64,000 nt of DNA. It comes from Paraburkholderia sp. (GTDB lineage Bacteria > Pseudomonadota > Gammaproteobacteria > Burkholderiales > Burkholderiaceae). A program made the translations under genes and the position numbers. Shown here in pieces: positions 41,208 to 50,717 of the stretch. The notes beneath the pieces are model-generated. The model did not search any database, was not told the origin of the DNA, and was given only the letters and a program-made list of their open reading frames with translations. The stretch is taken from positions 20,323-84,322 of the forward strand of contig NZ_JAMXLH010000012.1 of assembly GCF_024281035.1 (NCBI RefSeq). The letters are read 5' to 3'. Numbering within the stretch: position 1 is the stretch's first letter; every line of letters begins with the position of its first letter.

Positions 41208-42437
41208 ATGAGCAAGAAACTCTATATCTCCGACGTGACGCTGCGCGACGGCAGCCACGCAATCCGCCACCAGTACTCGATCCAGAATGTGCAGGACATC
41301 GCCCGCGCACTGGATAAAGCGAAGGTCGATTCAATCGAAGTGGCGCACGGCGACGGCCTGCAGGGATCGAGCTTCAACTACGGTTTCGGCGCGCACAGCG
41401 ACCTCGAATGGATCGAGGCGGTGGCCGACGTCGTCACGCACGCGCGGATCGCGACGCTGCTGCTGCCGGGCATCGGCACGACTCACGACCTGAAGGCCGC
41501 GTACAACGCGGGCGCGCGCGTGGTGCGCATTGCCACGCACTGCACGGAAGCGGATATCTCGAAGCAGCACATCGAGTATGCGCGCGAACTCGGCATGGAT
41601 ACGGTGGGCTTTCTGATGATGAGCCACATGACCACGCCGGAGAAACTCGCCGTCGAAGCGAAGAAGATGGAAAGCTACGGCGCGACCTGCATTTATGTGG
41701 TCGATTCGCTGTTTTTCGGACGCACCGACGCCGCAATGACGGTTGGTGGACTGTACAACTTCCGCGCCGGTCCGTTCCAGAAACTCGCGCTGCCGTACAA
41801 CCCGCCCTTTGCGGGCCAGTTCGACTGGGACCGGATGTCGGGCCAGACGGTGACGAATTCGGTCAAGTATCAGTCGCCTTCGATCGACGGATTCCGCTTC
41901 GGCGCGCTTTACGGATTCGGCGGCGTACCCGGATCGTTCGGCGCAGGAAACTCGGTCAGCGCGGGGATCAACTACGATCGCGGCCCGTTCGGCGCCGCGG
42001 CGGCCTACACGGAAGTAAAGTACCTGCAGACGGGCGGCCCGCAGGTGGCCGTGCGCAACTGGGGCGTTGGCGCGCATTACGACTTCGGCAAGGTCTCCGC
42101 GAGCGCGCTCATCACGACGGTGCGCAACACGGCCAATGGCGGTGCAATCGCACAAGGCGAAATCGGCGCGACGTATCAGCTGGCGCCCGCCGTGCAGATC
42201 GGCGCCGACTACATGTACATGAAGGGCAACGCGTATCTCGACAATAACCACGCCCACCAGATTTCGACGTCGGTCGACTACCTCTTGTCGAAGCGGACGA
42301 TGGTCTACGCGCAGGCGGTGTATCAACGCGCGAATTCAGGTGCGCAGGCGCTGATCAGCGGCATTATCGACCCGAACGGGACGTCGAGCGGGCCGAGCCA
42401 GTTTCTCACCCGCGTGGGCATCGAAACGCGGTTTTAG
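41208..42437 (+). pseudogene. mhpE: Chimera: 4-hydroxy-2-oxovalerate aldolase N-terminus fused in frame to a porin barrel
   Basis: 409 codons without interruption. Residues 1-167 are the aldolase N-terminus ([34 protein letters not shown]), with an AAAGGAAGC ribosome-binding site, up to CIYVVDS. Normally Gly-Gly-Ala-Met follows there. Instead, residues from about 168 match the middle and end of a Gram-negative trimeric porin ([40 protein letters not shown]), finishing with the terminal Phe (TRVGIETRF). The porin part has no signal peptide and the aldolase has lost its second half. The junction lies near 41706-41715. This is a deletion scar, and almost surely neither activity survives. Confidence 0.88.
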
Positions 42438-42668
42438 GCGGTTGGTGCTTTGGTTTGCTGATTGTCTCGCGGTTGTTTCGCGCTTTTTTCTCAATCGTCG
42501 ATGTGGCCGGACCGCAATGTATGCGCGGCTCGGTCACGCTACCGGTTGTACCCTCTCTTCGATCACCTGGCGCTGTTTAAGCTTGATTTAAGCGACGCTG
42601 CCTACGCTTTAAACAAACCTTGAGGAAACAACGACTCGGGGCATCCGCGAACGGAGAGAGAGGTTGAG
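42438..42668. other. Non-coding stretch after the chimera
   Basis: AT-rich in its right half, with a GAGAGAGAGG ribosome-binding site for the next small gene. No gene or terminator recognised. Confidence 0.35.
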
Positions 42669-42845
42669 ATGGTGTACCTGATTACCGACCTGAAGATGGT
42701 CGAAAGCTACGGCCAGGTTAAGGCTGAAAGCGGCAAGGCTGCGCTGGAAGAGTTTGCGCACAGCAATGGCTTCCTCGATCTGATGGAGCTTACTTCCGCA
42801 CAACCCGCGTTCGCCAGCGACTTGATCGCCGTTCAACTGCAATAA
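42669..42845 (+). CDS. Small protein of unknown function (58 aa)
   Basis: The ATG at 42669 lies 5 bases after an AGAGAGAGG site. The protein (VYLITDLKMVESYGQVKAES, EEFAHSNGFLDLMELTSAQP) has a balanced, clearly protein-like composition with two amphipathic helices and no signal peptide. Short soluble proteins like this occur singly in Burkholderiaceae genomes. Function unknown. Confidence 0.6.
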   Translation: MVYLITDLKMVESYGQVKAESGKAALEEFAHSNGFLDLMELTSAQPAFASDLIAVQLQ

Positions 42846-42954
42846 GGGGGCTGGCGCGGGCATGCCCGCGCAGCCACGCTATCTGGGCGGATATGCGGTC
42901 TGGCCCCGGCACGTCATCCCTTGCCTTGCTGCGCGTTCATCGTCGGATCAAACT

Positions 42955-43974
42955 TCACGACTCGATGCCGTACCGAAGCAACTCGTTCGCAATTTCCATC
43001 ATGGCGTCTACCCGTTTCGATTCGACGATGTCGGCGCAACCCTTGATGTATTCCCGATTGATGCGCAATTCAAATTCGTCGAATGGTTGCGGGCGTTTCA
43101 GACCGCGCACGACCTCCGCCATCCGGTAGGAAAATGCCGCGCTGACAAGACTGCCACGGGAGGGGATCACTGCGCTGTACCCCTCGGCAAAACGCTCCAT
43201 GTCCTCATACTGGCGAGCATGCTGCAGGAACTGGGCCACATCGGTCAGGGGTGATCCGACATGGAGGCACTCCCAATCAATAATGCCGGCGACTCGACCG
43301 GCTTCCGTCAACTGCACATTTTTTGCCTTGTAATCGCCGTGACAAAGCGCTTCCATATTCGTGTAGGGCAAGCATTGCTGCGCACTTGAACGCAACGCTC
43401 TCAAGATGGGCGCTTGCGCGCCCTCGCCGAGCAGATCGATTGCCTGACCGACAGCCGCAAACAGATTGTCGCCGAACGCCTCTGTTCCGTAGCCGAGGCT
43501 ATAAATCTCGTCGCAATACAAGCTGCGCGGCAAGCCTTCCTGTTCGCCGAACTGAACACAGTGAATGCGTGCGAGAAGCCTTCCGCATTCGTAAAAGATT
43601 TCGCTAATGACGGGGTGTGAGTCCCCGACGTCTCGATTCAAACCCAGAAGCCAGCGGCGCATGTCCTGCGTGCCAACGGCTTCCATCACGATCCAGTACC
43701 GATTGTCATCGGTCACGCCCGAATGCAGTATCTGCGGTGCTGGAAAGTCCGCGGGCAAAAGCTCCCTCGCCAGAATTTCACGCTGTTGAAACCGGTCGCA
43801 TTCTCCGAGGATTTTGAAGATATAAGTGCGGCCTCCGCACTCAATCTTGAATACCTCGTGTCTTGGGCCTTTGACTGTGCGAATGTCGGGTTCGCCTTCG
43901 TGTTTGAACAGCGTCCCGATCAATTCGAGGAGGTATTCCGGTGCAGCATGGTCGGTGGGGAGATTGCCGGTCAT
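42955..43974 (-). CDS. Phosphotransferase family protein (APH/choline-kinase fold)
   Basis: 339 residues from the ATG at 43974; an in-frame ATG at 44073 is possible, but neither has a good ribosome-binding site. The kinase-like fold is seen in EVFKIECGGRTYIFKILGEC (ATP lysine), the catalytic loop LCHGDYKAKNVQL (HGD...N) and IIDWECLHVGSPLTDVAQFL (D-W-E metal motif). Family members phosphorylate aminoglycosides, other antibiotics or small metabolites. GC is clearly lower than in the surrounding genes, and it sits at the end of the scarred accessory zone, so horizontal acquisition is likely. Substrate unknown. Confidence 0.87.
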   Translation of the reverse strand: MTGNLPTDHAAPEYLLELIGTLFKHEGEPDIRTVKGPRHEVFKIECGGRTYIFKILGECDRFQQREILARELLPADFPAPQILHSGVTDDNRYWIVMEAVGTQDMRRWLLGLNRDVGDSHPVISEIFYECGRLLARIHCVQFGEQEGLPRSLYCDEIYSLGYGTEAFGDNLFAAVGQAIDLLGEGAQAPILRALRSSAQQCLPYTNMEALCHGDYKAKNVQLTEAGRVAGIIDWECLHVGSPLTDVAQFLQHARQYEDMERFAEGYSAVIPSRGSLVSAAFSYRMAEVVRGLKRPQPFDEFELRINREYIKGCADIVESKRVDAMMEIANELLRYGIES

Positions 43975-44238
43975 GATCGTGTGGTGGGGTGATGTGAGAT
44001 TTGCGGCGACTCCGTCGCGCGTGAATGATTTGCAGTACGAAAAATCAGGCAGAAATGCAATCGCATCGATCATCGGGATGATCTCAACGCGAGCGGAGTG
44101 ATTCTGGGGTGCTTCGAAGCAAATCGTACTGCTTCAAAAGGGAGGATTCTCGTTTCGATTAGTGAAACGGGAATGTACTTGAGATGAAACTCGGATGAAA
44201 GCTGCCGTCAAGCTGGTTCGACCTGGTCGAGTGCGCTG

Positions 44239-44607
44239 TCAGTTGCGCGTACCGTTGTTCTTCCACTCCGAAGGCGGCGTGGTGGCTTCCATGAACAGAT
44301 CCATCTGCCCGGACGGCAGACCGAAACCGGTCCAGCCGAACCCGGAGTGGCGCAGGAACAGCAGCGCGCCGTCGAACAGCGGATGCTGGTGAACGTGCCA
44401 CTCCGCATTCGTCTCCACCGCGTAGCGTTCCGCTTTGGACACCGTCTGCTCCGGTGCGGGCGTGAGGTCGGCTCGCAGGAGGCCGAGCGTCTCGATAAGC
44501 TCGTCCAGTTCTTCAGCCGTGAGCGCCGCGGTCCGGCCGTCGAGCGTCAGGAGCAGCGACGGCTTGCCGTATTCGTTGACCAGCTCCAGTTTGATTTGCT
44601 GTGTCAT
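44239..44607 (-). CDS. Hypothetical protein (122 aa), paralogue of the 61.4 kb protein
   Basis: It begins MTQQIKLELVNEYGKPSLLL. An N-terminal beta-type segment is followed by TAEELDELIETLGLLRADL (helix) and a C-terminal ALLFLRHSGFGWTGFGLP. The latter is echoed by VLLLRHGGLGWIGFSFD in the 130-aa protein at 61418-61810, with the same domain order. It has no signal peptide. The family appears to be a small Burkholderiaceae-type cytosolic protein of unknown function. Confidence 0.68.
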   Translation of the reverse strand: MTQQIKLELVNEYGKPSLLLTLDGRTAALTAEELDELIETLGLLRADLTPAPEQTVSKAERYAVETNAEWHVHQHPLFDGALLFLRHSGFGWTGFGLPSGQMDLFMEATTPPSEWKNNGTRN

Positions 44608-44771
44608 CAGCTTCTCTCTCTACCTCGGCGTCCGGTTCGCGTTCCGGCTGCGCGGCGCGGCAGCAATCCCGCATGTTCCCGCACGCTGTCTCGCGCCGGT
44701 GCTCAGACCGGTAGCGCGAAGATGAAGAAATATTTCATGCCGGAGCGCCGCCCATCGTGCGGCGGCAACGC

Positions 44772-45059
44772 TTAGGTCGACGAGCCCGGCGTCTGGTGCA
44801 GGCAGTCGCGGGTGTAATCGCTCTGAAGCAACTGCTCGGCGTGCTCGATGCCGGCGGGGTAGTCGTCGTTGTCGTCGCCCGGCGAGTAGCCCTCGCCTTC
44901 GACCAACGCGAGTTCGCGTTGAAGATCGTCGCGCGTCGGCTGGTGGCTATGGACGAACGGGTAGCCGTTGCATTGCTGCGGCGTCAGGTGTTCGGCGTGT
45001 GCGGAAAGGCTCGTGATACCGACGATCGAAATGGCGGCCAGCTTGAACCACGTTTTCAT
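44772..45059 (-). CDS. DUF4148 family exported protein (95 aa)
   Basis: The ATG at 45059 is preceded by AGGAGC. The signal peptide MKTWFKLAAISIVGITSLSA ends near AHA-EHL. The mature part shows the DUF4148 pattern of a short helical repeat: TRDDLQRELALVEGEGYSPG...DDYPAGIEHAEQLL. These periplasmic proteins are abundant in Burkholderia and respond to various stresses; function unknown. Confidence 0.82.
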   Translation of the reverse strand: MKTWFKLAAISIVGITSLSAHAEHLTPQQCNGYPFVHSHQPTRDDLQRELALVEGEGYSPGDDNDDYPAGIEHAEQLLQSDYTRDCLHQTPGSST

Positions 45060-45581
45060 GTGTGCTCCTGCAATGAAGTTGAATGTCGCGCTCAGACCGG
45101 TCTTTGAGTCCGCACCATGCGAACGAGGCAAGTGAACCGGCAGCGAGGCGAGAATAGGCGACGGCAGGCGAGCGAGCCAGAGCGTGAGCATGAAAACTTC
45201 TTCATTGCGTTGCGAGCGCAGGCGTAAAAAAAATCCCCGACGCGCCAACGCGTCGGGGATTAACGCGTGGATAAAAGTCCCGGAGAACGTTCGAGACCGG
45301 CAGCAAGCTTAACCCGGAATGCGCGTGCGTTGCGCGCGTAATTGGGCAATTCAGTCTTTCGGCATTGTGCATTTCACGTAGAACGCACGCCTCGCTTCGC
45401 TTCGCAGCTAACATTAAAGACTCTTCATGTTTGTGGAGAGGACGGGTTAGTCGCGTTCGACGATCATCCGTCGCATTCCGACGAAACGATGCGCCATGAA
45501 ACGTCTACAGATCGATTCCTCCCCGGGCCTGGCAGCAGGATTCGCACGCCGTCCGCACGCAGTGGTCCGCGAGGCGAGGTC
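45060..45581. other. Intergenic region with orphan terminator
   Basis: 520 bases with no recognised coding gene. It holds the leftward terminator at 45225-45261 and presumably the promoters of the DUF4148 gene (leftward) and the response regulator gene (rightward). An in-frame ATG at 45489 could extend the regulator, but the added residues are not receiver-like. Confidence 0.4.
45225..45261 (-). terminator. Intrinsic terminator without an upstream coding gene
   Basis: Perfect 13-base arms (45232-45244 and 45249-45261) with a CCAA loop are followed on the minus strand by a run of T residues. No leftward gene ends to its right, so it must end an untranslated transcript or attenuate the DUF4148 mRNA, whose ATG is 166 bases downstream. 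Confidence 0.8.
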
Positions 45582-46259
45582 ATGACGCGCGTTCTCTCGG
45601 TCGACGACGACGAGCTCGTTGCGAAGGCCATCCGTTCGTCGCTCTGCGCCTTCGGGCACGAGGTGGACATCGCCACGACCGGGCGCGACGGGCTCGCGAA
45701 GGTGATGGCCGGCAGCTACGACGTGGTGACGCTCGACCGCGTGTTACCCGACCTCGATGGTCTTGCCGTGCTGTCGACCATGCGCAGCGTGGGCATCATG
45801 ACGCCCGTGCTGCTCGTGAGTGCGATGTCGGCCATCGACGAGCGCGTGCGCAGCCTGCGCGCCGGTGGCGACGATTACCTGACGAAGCCGTTCTCGGCCG
45901 ACGAGATGGCCGCGCGCGTAGACGTCCTGGCCCGTCGCGGCAGCGTTGCTTCCAGCGCCGCGCCGCGACTCGTGCTCGGCGCGCTCGAATGCGATCTGCT
46001 CGCGCATGCGGCGCGCTTTCACGGCCGTGCACTCGACATGCTGCCCACCGAGCAGCGGATTCTCGAATACATGATGCGTCACCCGGGCCAGGTGCTCACA
46101 CGCACGATGATCTTCGAGGGCGTGTGGGGCTACCGCTTCGATCCCGGCACGAACGTGATCGATGTCCACGTCAGCCGCCTGCGCAACAAGCTCGCGCAGG
46201 CCGGCGCGTCGCCCGCCATCCGCACCGTGCGCGGCACCGGCTACATGCTGTCCGAATGA
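45582..46259 (+). CDS. OmpR-family response regulator preceding the RND efflux operon
   Basis: 225 residues from the ATG at 45582. The receiver is canonical: Asp8-Asp10, phospho-acceptor Asp52 (VTLDRVLP), Ser80 and Lys102 (DDYLTKPF). The winged helix contains LPTEQRILEYMMRHPGQVLT and VIDVHVSRLRNKL. It starts the series regulator - RND pump - adaptor - outer-membrane factor - kinase - second regulator. It shares more than half its residues by eye with the regulator at 54715. It probably controls the pump. Confidence 0.93.
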   Translation: MTRVLSVDDDELVAKAIRSSLCAFGHEVDIATTGRDGLAKVMAGSYDVVTLDRVLPDLDGLAVLSTMRSVGIMTPVLLVSAMSAIDERVRSLRAGGDDYLTKPFSADEMAARVDVLARRGSVASSAAPRLVLGALECDLLAHAARFHGRALDMLPTEQRILEYMMRHPGQVLTRTMIFEGVWGYRFDPGTNVIDVHVSRLRNKLAQAGASPAIRTVRGTGYMLSE

Positions 46260-46290
46260 CGCGCTCCGCGCGCAAGCTCCGCTTATTGAA

Positions 46291-49200
46291 ATGAACGCCA
46301 TTGTCCTGGTTGCACTGCGACGTCCGCTGACGTTCGTGGTGATGAGTCTCCTTATCGTGCTGTTCGGCGTCATGGCCGTGTTCCACATGCCGACCGATAT
46401 CTTCCCGGCCATCCGGGTTCCGGTCGTGGCGGTTGTCTGGACATACAACGGTCTGTCTCCGCAGGACATGTCCGGGCGCGTCATCTACTACTACGAGCGC
46501 GCGCTGACCTCCACGGTCGAAAACATCGAGCACATCGAAAGCCAGTCGCTCTACGGGCGCGGGATCGTCAAGATCTTCTTCCAGCCGGGCACGAACGTCG
46601 CAGCGGCGCAGGCCCAGATCACGTCGATCTCGCAGACGGTGCTCAAGCAGATGCCGGCCGGCATCACGCCGCCGCAGGTGCTCTCGTACAACGCGTCGTC
46701 GGTGCCGGTGCTCGATCTGGAGGTGTCCGCCAAGGGCATGACGGCCTCGCAGGTCTACGACATGGCGTCGAACCTGATCCGGCCGCAACTCGTGGCGGTC
46801 CGGGGCGCGGCGATTCCGACGCCATACGGCGGTGCGTCGCTGAACGTCGAGATCGATCTCGACCAGAACAAGCTGCTCGTGCACGGGCTCAGCGCCTCCG
46901 ATGTGGCCGCTGCGCTGCGCGCGCAGAACGTCGTGTTGCCGGCCGGCGACCAGAAGATCGGTGCGCTCGACTTCATGGTGCAGACCAACTCGAGCCCGAT
47001 CGAAGTTGAGAAGTTCAACGACCTGCCGATCAAGACCATCAACGGCGCAACGGTGTATCTGCGCGACGTGGCCTACGTGCACCGTGGCTCGCCGCCGCAG
47101 ACGAACGCCGTGCTCGTCAAGGGGCAGCAAGCCGTGCTGATCGAGGTGCTCAAGAGCGGCGACGCTTCGACGCTGTCGGTCGTCAACGGTGTGAAAAAGG
47201 CGCTGCCAGGCATCATGCGCACGCTGCCGCCCGGCGTGAAGATCAAGGTGCTCAACGACGCGTCGGGATTCGTGCGCGACTCGGTGGAAGAGGTCGTCCA
47301 GGAGATGGTCACGGCGGCCCTGCTCACGGGTCTGACGGTCCTGCTGTTTCTGGGCAGCTGGCGCTCGACGCTGATCGTCGCCACCTCGATTCCCCTCGCC
47401 ATCCTCAGTTCGATTCTCGCGCTCTCCTGGCTCGGGCAGACGATCAACGTCATGACGCTCGGAGGACTCGCGCTCGCGGTCGGCATTCTCGTTGACGACG
47501 CAACCGTGATGATCGAGAACATCGACACCCACCTGGAAGCCGGTGCGCAACTGGAGGGCGGCATCATCGCCGCCGCGAACCAGATGGTCGTGCCGACCTT
47601 CGTCGCAACGCTCTGTATCTGCATCGTCTGGCTGCCGTTGTTCGAACTCGGCGGCGTAGCGGGTTATCTGTTCCTGCCGATGGCCGAAGCGATCATCTTT
47701 GCGATGGTGGCCTCGTTCATCTTGTCGCGCACGCTCGTGCCGACGATGGCGGCGTGGCTGCTCAAGGGGCAAGTCCGGGGGCACGAGCGCAGGCACGCAG
47801 CCGGGCACCACGGCCACGCGCTCGCGCACAGTACGGGCGGCAACCCGTTCACGCGCTTTCAGCGCGGCTTCGAGCAGCGTTTCGACCGCTTTCGCGCGCG
47901 CTATCGCGTCGTGCTGACCGCAGCCGTCGCGCGGCGGCGCGGGTTCGTCATCGCGTTCGCGGCGGCTGCGCTCGCATCGCTCGCGCTCATCGGCCAGCTC
48001 GGGCGAGATTTTTTCCCGGGGATCAAGTCCGGCGAAATCGACATGCACATGCGTGCCCCCATCGGCATGCGTCTGGAAGAAGCGTCGAAGCTCGCCGTGC
48101 TCGTGAACGGGGCGATACGCGAGATCCTGCCGGGCCAGGTCACGAATGTGCTCGATAACTGCGGCTTGCCCGCGAGCGGCATCAACGAGGCCTACAGCTC
48201 GTCCGGGACGATCGGGCCGCAGGATTGCGATATCACGATCAGCCTGAAAGACGAGCACTCGCCCGTCGACGACTACCGTTTTCAGCTGCGCCGCGAATTG
48301 CCGAAGCGCTTTCCCGGCACGACGTTTACGTTCCTGCCCGGCGACATCACCGCGAAGATTCTGAACTTCGGCTTGCCCGCGCCGATCGACGTGCAGATCG
48401 CCGGGCGCGGCCAGGTCGCGAACTTCAATTACGCACGCGAGCTCGCCGCGCGCCTGCGGCGCATTCCCGGCAGCGCCGACGTCAACATCCAGCAGGCGTT
48501 TTACGAGCCTACGCTGCATATCGACGCATCGCGCTCGTACGCCTCCGGCATCAACCTGACCGAGGCCAATATCGCCGACAACACGCTCGCGACGCTCTCC
48601 GGAAGCGGGCAGACGGCGCCGACCTACTGGCTCGACACGGCCAATGGCGTGTCCCACCTCGTCAACATGCAGACGCCGCAGACGCAGCTCAGCTCGATGA
48701 ACGATCTCGAAACGATCCCGATCGACAGCGGCACGGGCGGCCCGAATGCGCCGCGCGCGCAGTTGCTCGGCGCGCTGAGCCGGATCACGCAGACCGGCAC
48801 GCCGTTGCTCGCGTCGCACTACAGCATCCTGCCGGCCATCGACATCTTCGTGAGCAACCAGCGTCGCGACCTCGGCGCGGTCTACGACGATGTGGCCACA
48901 ACGGTCGCGCAGATGCAGAAGGATCTGCCGCCCGGCGCGAGCATTCACCTGCGCGGCCAGGCGCGGACGATGTCGAGCGCCTACGTCGAGTTGATCGGCG
49001 GCCTCGCGCTCTCGATCCTGCTCGTCTATCTCGTCATCGTCGTCAATTTTCAGTCGTGGCTCGACCCGTTCATCATCATCACCGCGCTGCCGGCTGCGCT
49101 CGCGGGCATCGTCTGGAGCCTTTTTGTCACCGGCACGACGCTCTCGGTGCCTGCGCTCACGGGCGCAATCATGTGCATGGGCACGGCCACGGCTAATTCG

Positions 49201-49488
49201 ATCCTCGTGGTGTCGTTCGCACGCGAACATCTGGAGCGCTACGGCAACGCCGTCGAAGCCGCCATCGAGGCCGGTTTCGGCCGCATCCGCCCCGTGCTGA
49301 TGACGGCACTCGCCATGATGGTCGGCATGCTCCCGATGTCCTTCAGCAACACCCAGAACGCACCGCTCGGCCGCGCAGTCATCGGCGGGCTGCTGTTCGC
49401 CACGGTGGCGACGCTGCTGTTCGTCCCCTGTGTGTTCGCGCTGCTGCATCGCGACCGGGAGCAGCCCACAACGGAGAAGCAAGCATGA
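46291..49488 (+). CDS. RND-family efflux transporter (AcrB-like inner-membrane pump)
   Basis: 1065 residues from the ATG at 46291. The topology is that of RND permeases: one helix (about 10-30), a large periplasmic loop, six helices, a second loop and five helices. The proton-relay aspartates lie in GILVDDATVMIENIDTHLEA (helix 4). Typical phrases include PTDIFPAIRVPVVAVVWTYN and GRDFFPGIKSGEIDMHMRAP. It drives export of a small molecule from membrane or periplasm using proton flow. Substrate class is not evident. A 30-base gap separates it from the regulator; its stop overlaps the adaptor start. Confidence 0.94.
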   Translation: MNAIVLVALRRPLTFVVMSLLIVLFGVMAVFHMPTDIFPAIRVPVVAVVWTYNGLSPQDMSGRVIYYYERALTSTVENIEHIESQSLYGRGIVKIFFQPGTNVAAAQAQITSISQTVLKQMPAGITPPQVLSYNASSVPVLDLEVSAKGMTASQVYDMASNLIRPQLVAVRGAAIPTPYGGASLNVEIDLDQNKLLVHGLSASDVAAALRAQNVVLPAGDQKIGALDFMVQTNSSPIEVEKFNDLPIKTINGATVYLRDVAYVHRGSPPQTNAVLVKGQQAVLIEVLKSGDASTLSVVNGVKKALPGIMRTLPPGVKIKVLNDASGFVRDSVEEVVQEMVTAALLTGLTVLLFLGSWRSTLIVATSIPLAILSSILALSWLGQTINVMTLGGLALAVGILVDDATVMIENIDTHLEAGAQLEGGIIAAANQMVVPTFVATLCICIVWLPLFELGGVAGYLFLPMAEAIIFAMVASFILSRTLVPTMAAWLLKGQVRGHERRHAAGHHGHALAHSTGGNPFTRFQRGFEQRFDRFRARYRVVLTAAVARRRGFVIAFAAAALASLALIGQLGRDFFPGIKSGEIDMHMRAPIGMRLEEASKLAVLVNGAIREILPGQVTNVLDNCGLPASGINEAYSSSGTIGPQDCDITISLKDEHSPVDDYRFQLRRELPKRFPGTTFTFLPGDITAKILNFGLPAPIDVQIAGRGQVANFNYARELAARLRRIPGSADVNIQQAFYEPTLHIDASRSYASGINLTEANIADNTLATLSGSGQTAPTYWLDTANGVSHLVNMQTPQTQLSSMNDLETIPIDSGTGGPNAPRAQLLGALSRITQTGTPLLASHYSILPAIDIFVSNQRRDLGAVYDDVATTVAQMQKDLPPGASIHLRGQARTMSSAYVELIGGLALSILLVYLVIVVNFQSWLDPFIIITALPAALAGIVWSLFVTGTTLSVPALTGAIMCMGTATANSILVVSFAREHLERYGNAVEAAIEAGFGRIRPVLMTALAMMVGMLPMSFSNTQNAPLGRAVIGGLLFATVATLLFVPCVFALLHRDREQPTTEKQA

Positions 49489-50717
49489 GCATCAACATCA
49501 ACAGAGAGGCGCCGCTGCCTGCGCGCGTTCGTCCGCGCGCCTGGGTGCTCGTGGCCGCGCTCGCCGTCGCGGGCGTTGTCGCACTCGGCGTGATCCAGCG
49601 GCATCGCAACCTGACCGAGCTGACCCAGGTGGCGAACGAAGATGCGACGCCGATGGTGCAGGTGGTCTCGCCGAGCCCCGGCCCGGCCACGCGCACGCTG
49701 ACGCTGCCCGGCAACATCCGCGCGTGGTATTCCGCGCCGATTTACGCGCAGGTGTCCGGTTACGTGCGCCGCTGGAACAAGGACTATGGCGCGACCGTGA
49801 AGGCGGGCGAGGTGCTCGCGACCATCGACGCGCCAGCCGTCGACGAGCAGTACCAGAGCGCGCAAGCCGATCTCGACGTGGCGCGCACGCGCTACAACCT
49901 CGCGCAACTGACGGCGCAGCGCTGGCTCGCGCTCGCCGGTACCCAGGCCGTCGCGCAACAGGACGTCGACGTCAAGGTCGCCGACGCCGCCGCGCAAAAA
50001 GCGCAGGTGCGCGCGGCCGAGCACGAAGTCGCGCGGTACCGCGTGCTCGAAGGCTTCAGGAATATCGTTGCGCCGTTCGACGGCGTCGTGACCGCGCGCA
50101 GCACTGACGTCGGCAACTACGTGAACGCCGCGGGCGTCGACGTGGGCTCGCGCGGCTCGGCCGACGAACTTTTCACCGTCGCGAATATTCACGAGATGCG
50201 CGTGTTCGTGTCGGTGCCGCAGGACTACGCCGCGATACTGAAGCCTGGGCTGACCGCGACGCTGTCGTTGCCGCAGTTCCCGGGCCGCGAATTCAAGGCG
50301 TCGTTCCAGACGACCGCCAACGCTTTCGACCCGCAGACGCGCACCGTGATCGCCGAGCTGCTCGTGCCGAATCCCGATCGCCTGATCTGGCCGGGCGCCT
50401 ATGCGAGCGTGCATCTGAACGTTCCGCTCGACCGCGGCACGCTCGTCGTGCCCGAGCAGGCGCTGCTGTTCCGCGCCGAAGGGATGCAGGTGGCGGTTGT
50501 CGATGCCAATGACAAGGTGCATCTGCGCAACGTGAAGCTCGGCCTCAACTTCGGCAAGACGGTGCAGGTGCTCGAAGGTGTGAGTGCATCGGACCGGATT
50601 GTGATGAGTCCGTCGGCCGGTCTGCTCGACGGCCAGGCCGTGCATATCGAGCCGGGCGAGAACGGTGTGGCGGTCGCTTCCGCCGCGCCCGGCGGCCACT
50701 CGGAGGTGACGCGATGA
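49485..50717 (+). CDS. RND efflux periplasmic adaptor (membrane fusion protein)
   Basis: 410 residues, ATGA-overlapping the pump gene. An N-terminal membrane anchor (about 20-38) is followed by the barrel-sandwich hybrid (TLPGNIRAWYSAPIYAQVSG, YGATVKAGEVLATIDAPAVD), a helical hairpin (about 115-165), the second half of the lipoyl-like domain (NIVAPFDGVVTARSTDVGNY) and the beta-barrel and C-terminal domains. It joins the pump to the outer-membrane factor. No lipobox is seen, so it is probably anchored by the helix. Confidence 0.93.
   Translation: MSININREAPLPARVRPRAWVLVAALAVAGVVALGVIQRHRNLTELTQVANEDATPMVQVVSPSPGPATRTLTLPGNIRAWYSAPIYAQVSGYVRRWNKDYGATVKAGEVLATIDAPAVDEQYQSAQADLDVARTRYNLAQLTAQRWLALAGTQAVAQQDVDVKVADAAAQKAQVRAAEHEVARYRVLEGFRNIVAPFDGVVTARSTDVGNYVNAAGVDVGSRGSADELFTVANIHEMRVFVSVPQDYAAILKPGLTATLSLPQFPGREFKASFQTTANAFDPQTRTVIAELLVPNPDRLIWPGAYASVHLNVPLDRGTLVVPEQALLFRAEGMQVAVVDANDKVHLRNVKLGLNFGKTVQVLEGVSASDRIVMSPSAGLLDGQAVHIEPGENGVAVASAAPGGHSEVTR

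Noticed and set aside
46171..49482. An open frame of about 1100 codons on the minus strand opposite the RND pump
   Set aside because: Arg/His/Asp-rich composition is the usual antisense shadow of a high-GC gene; the plus strand encodes a clear RND transporter.
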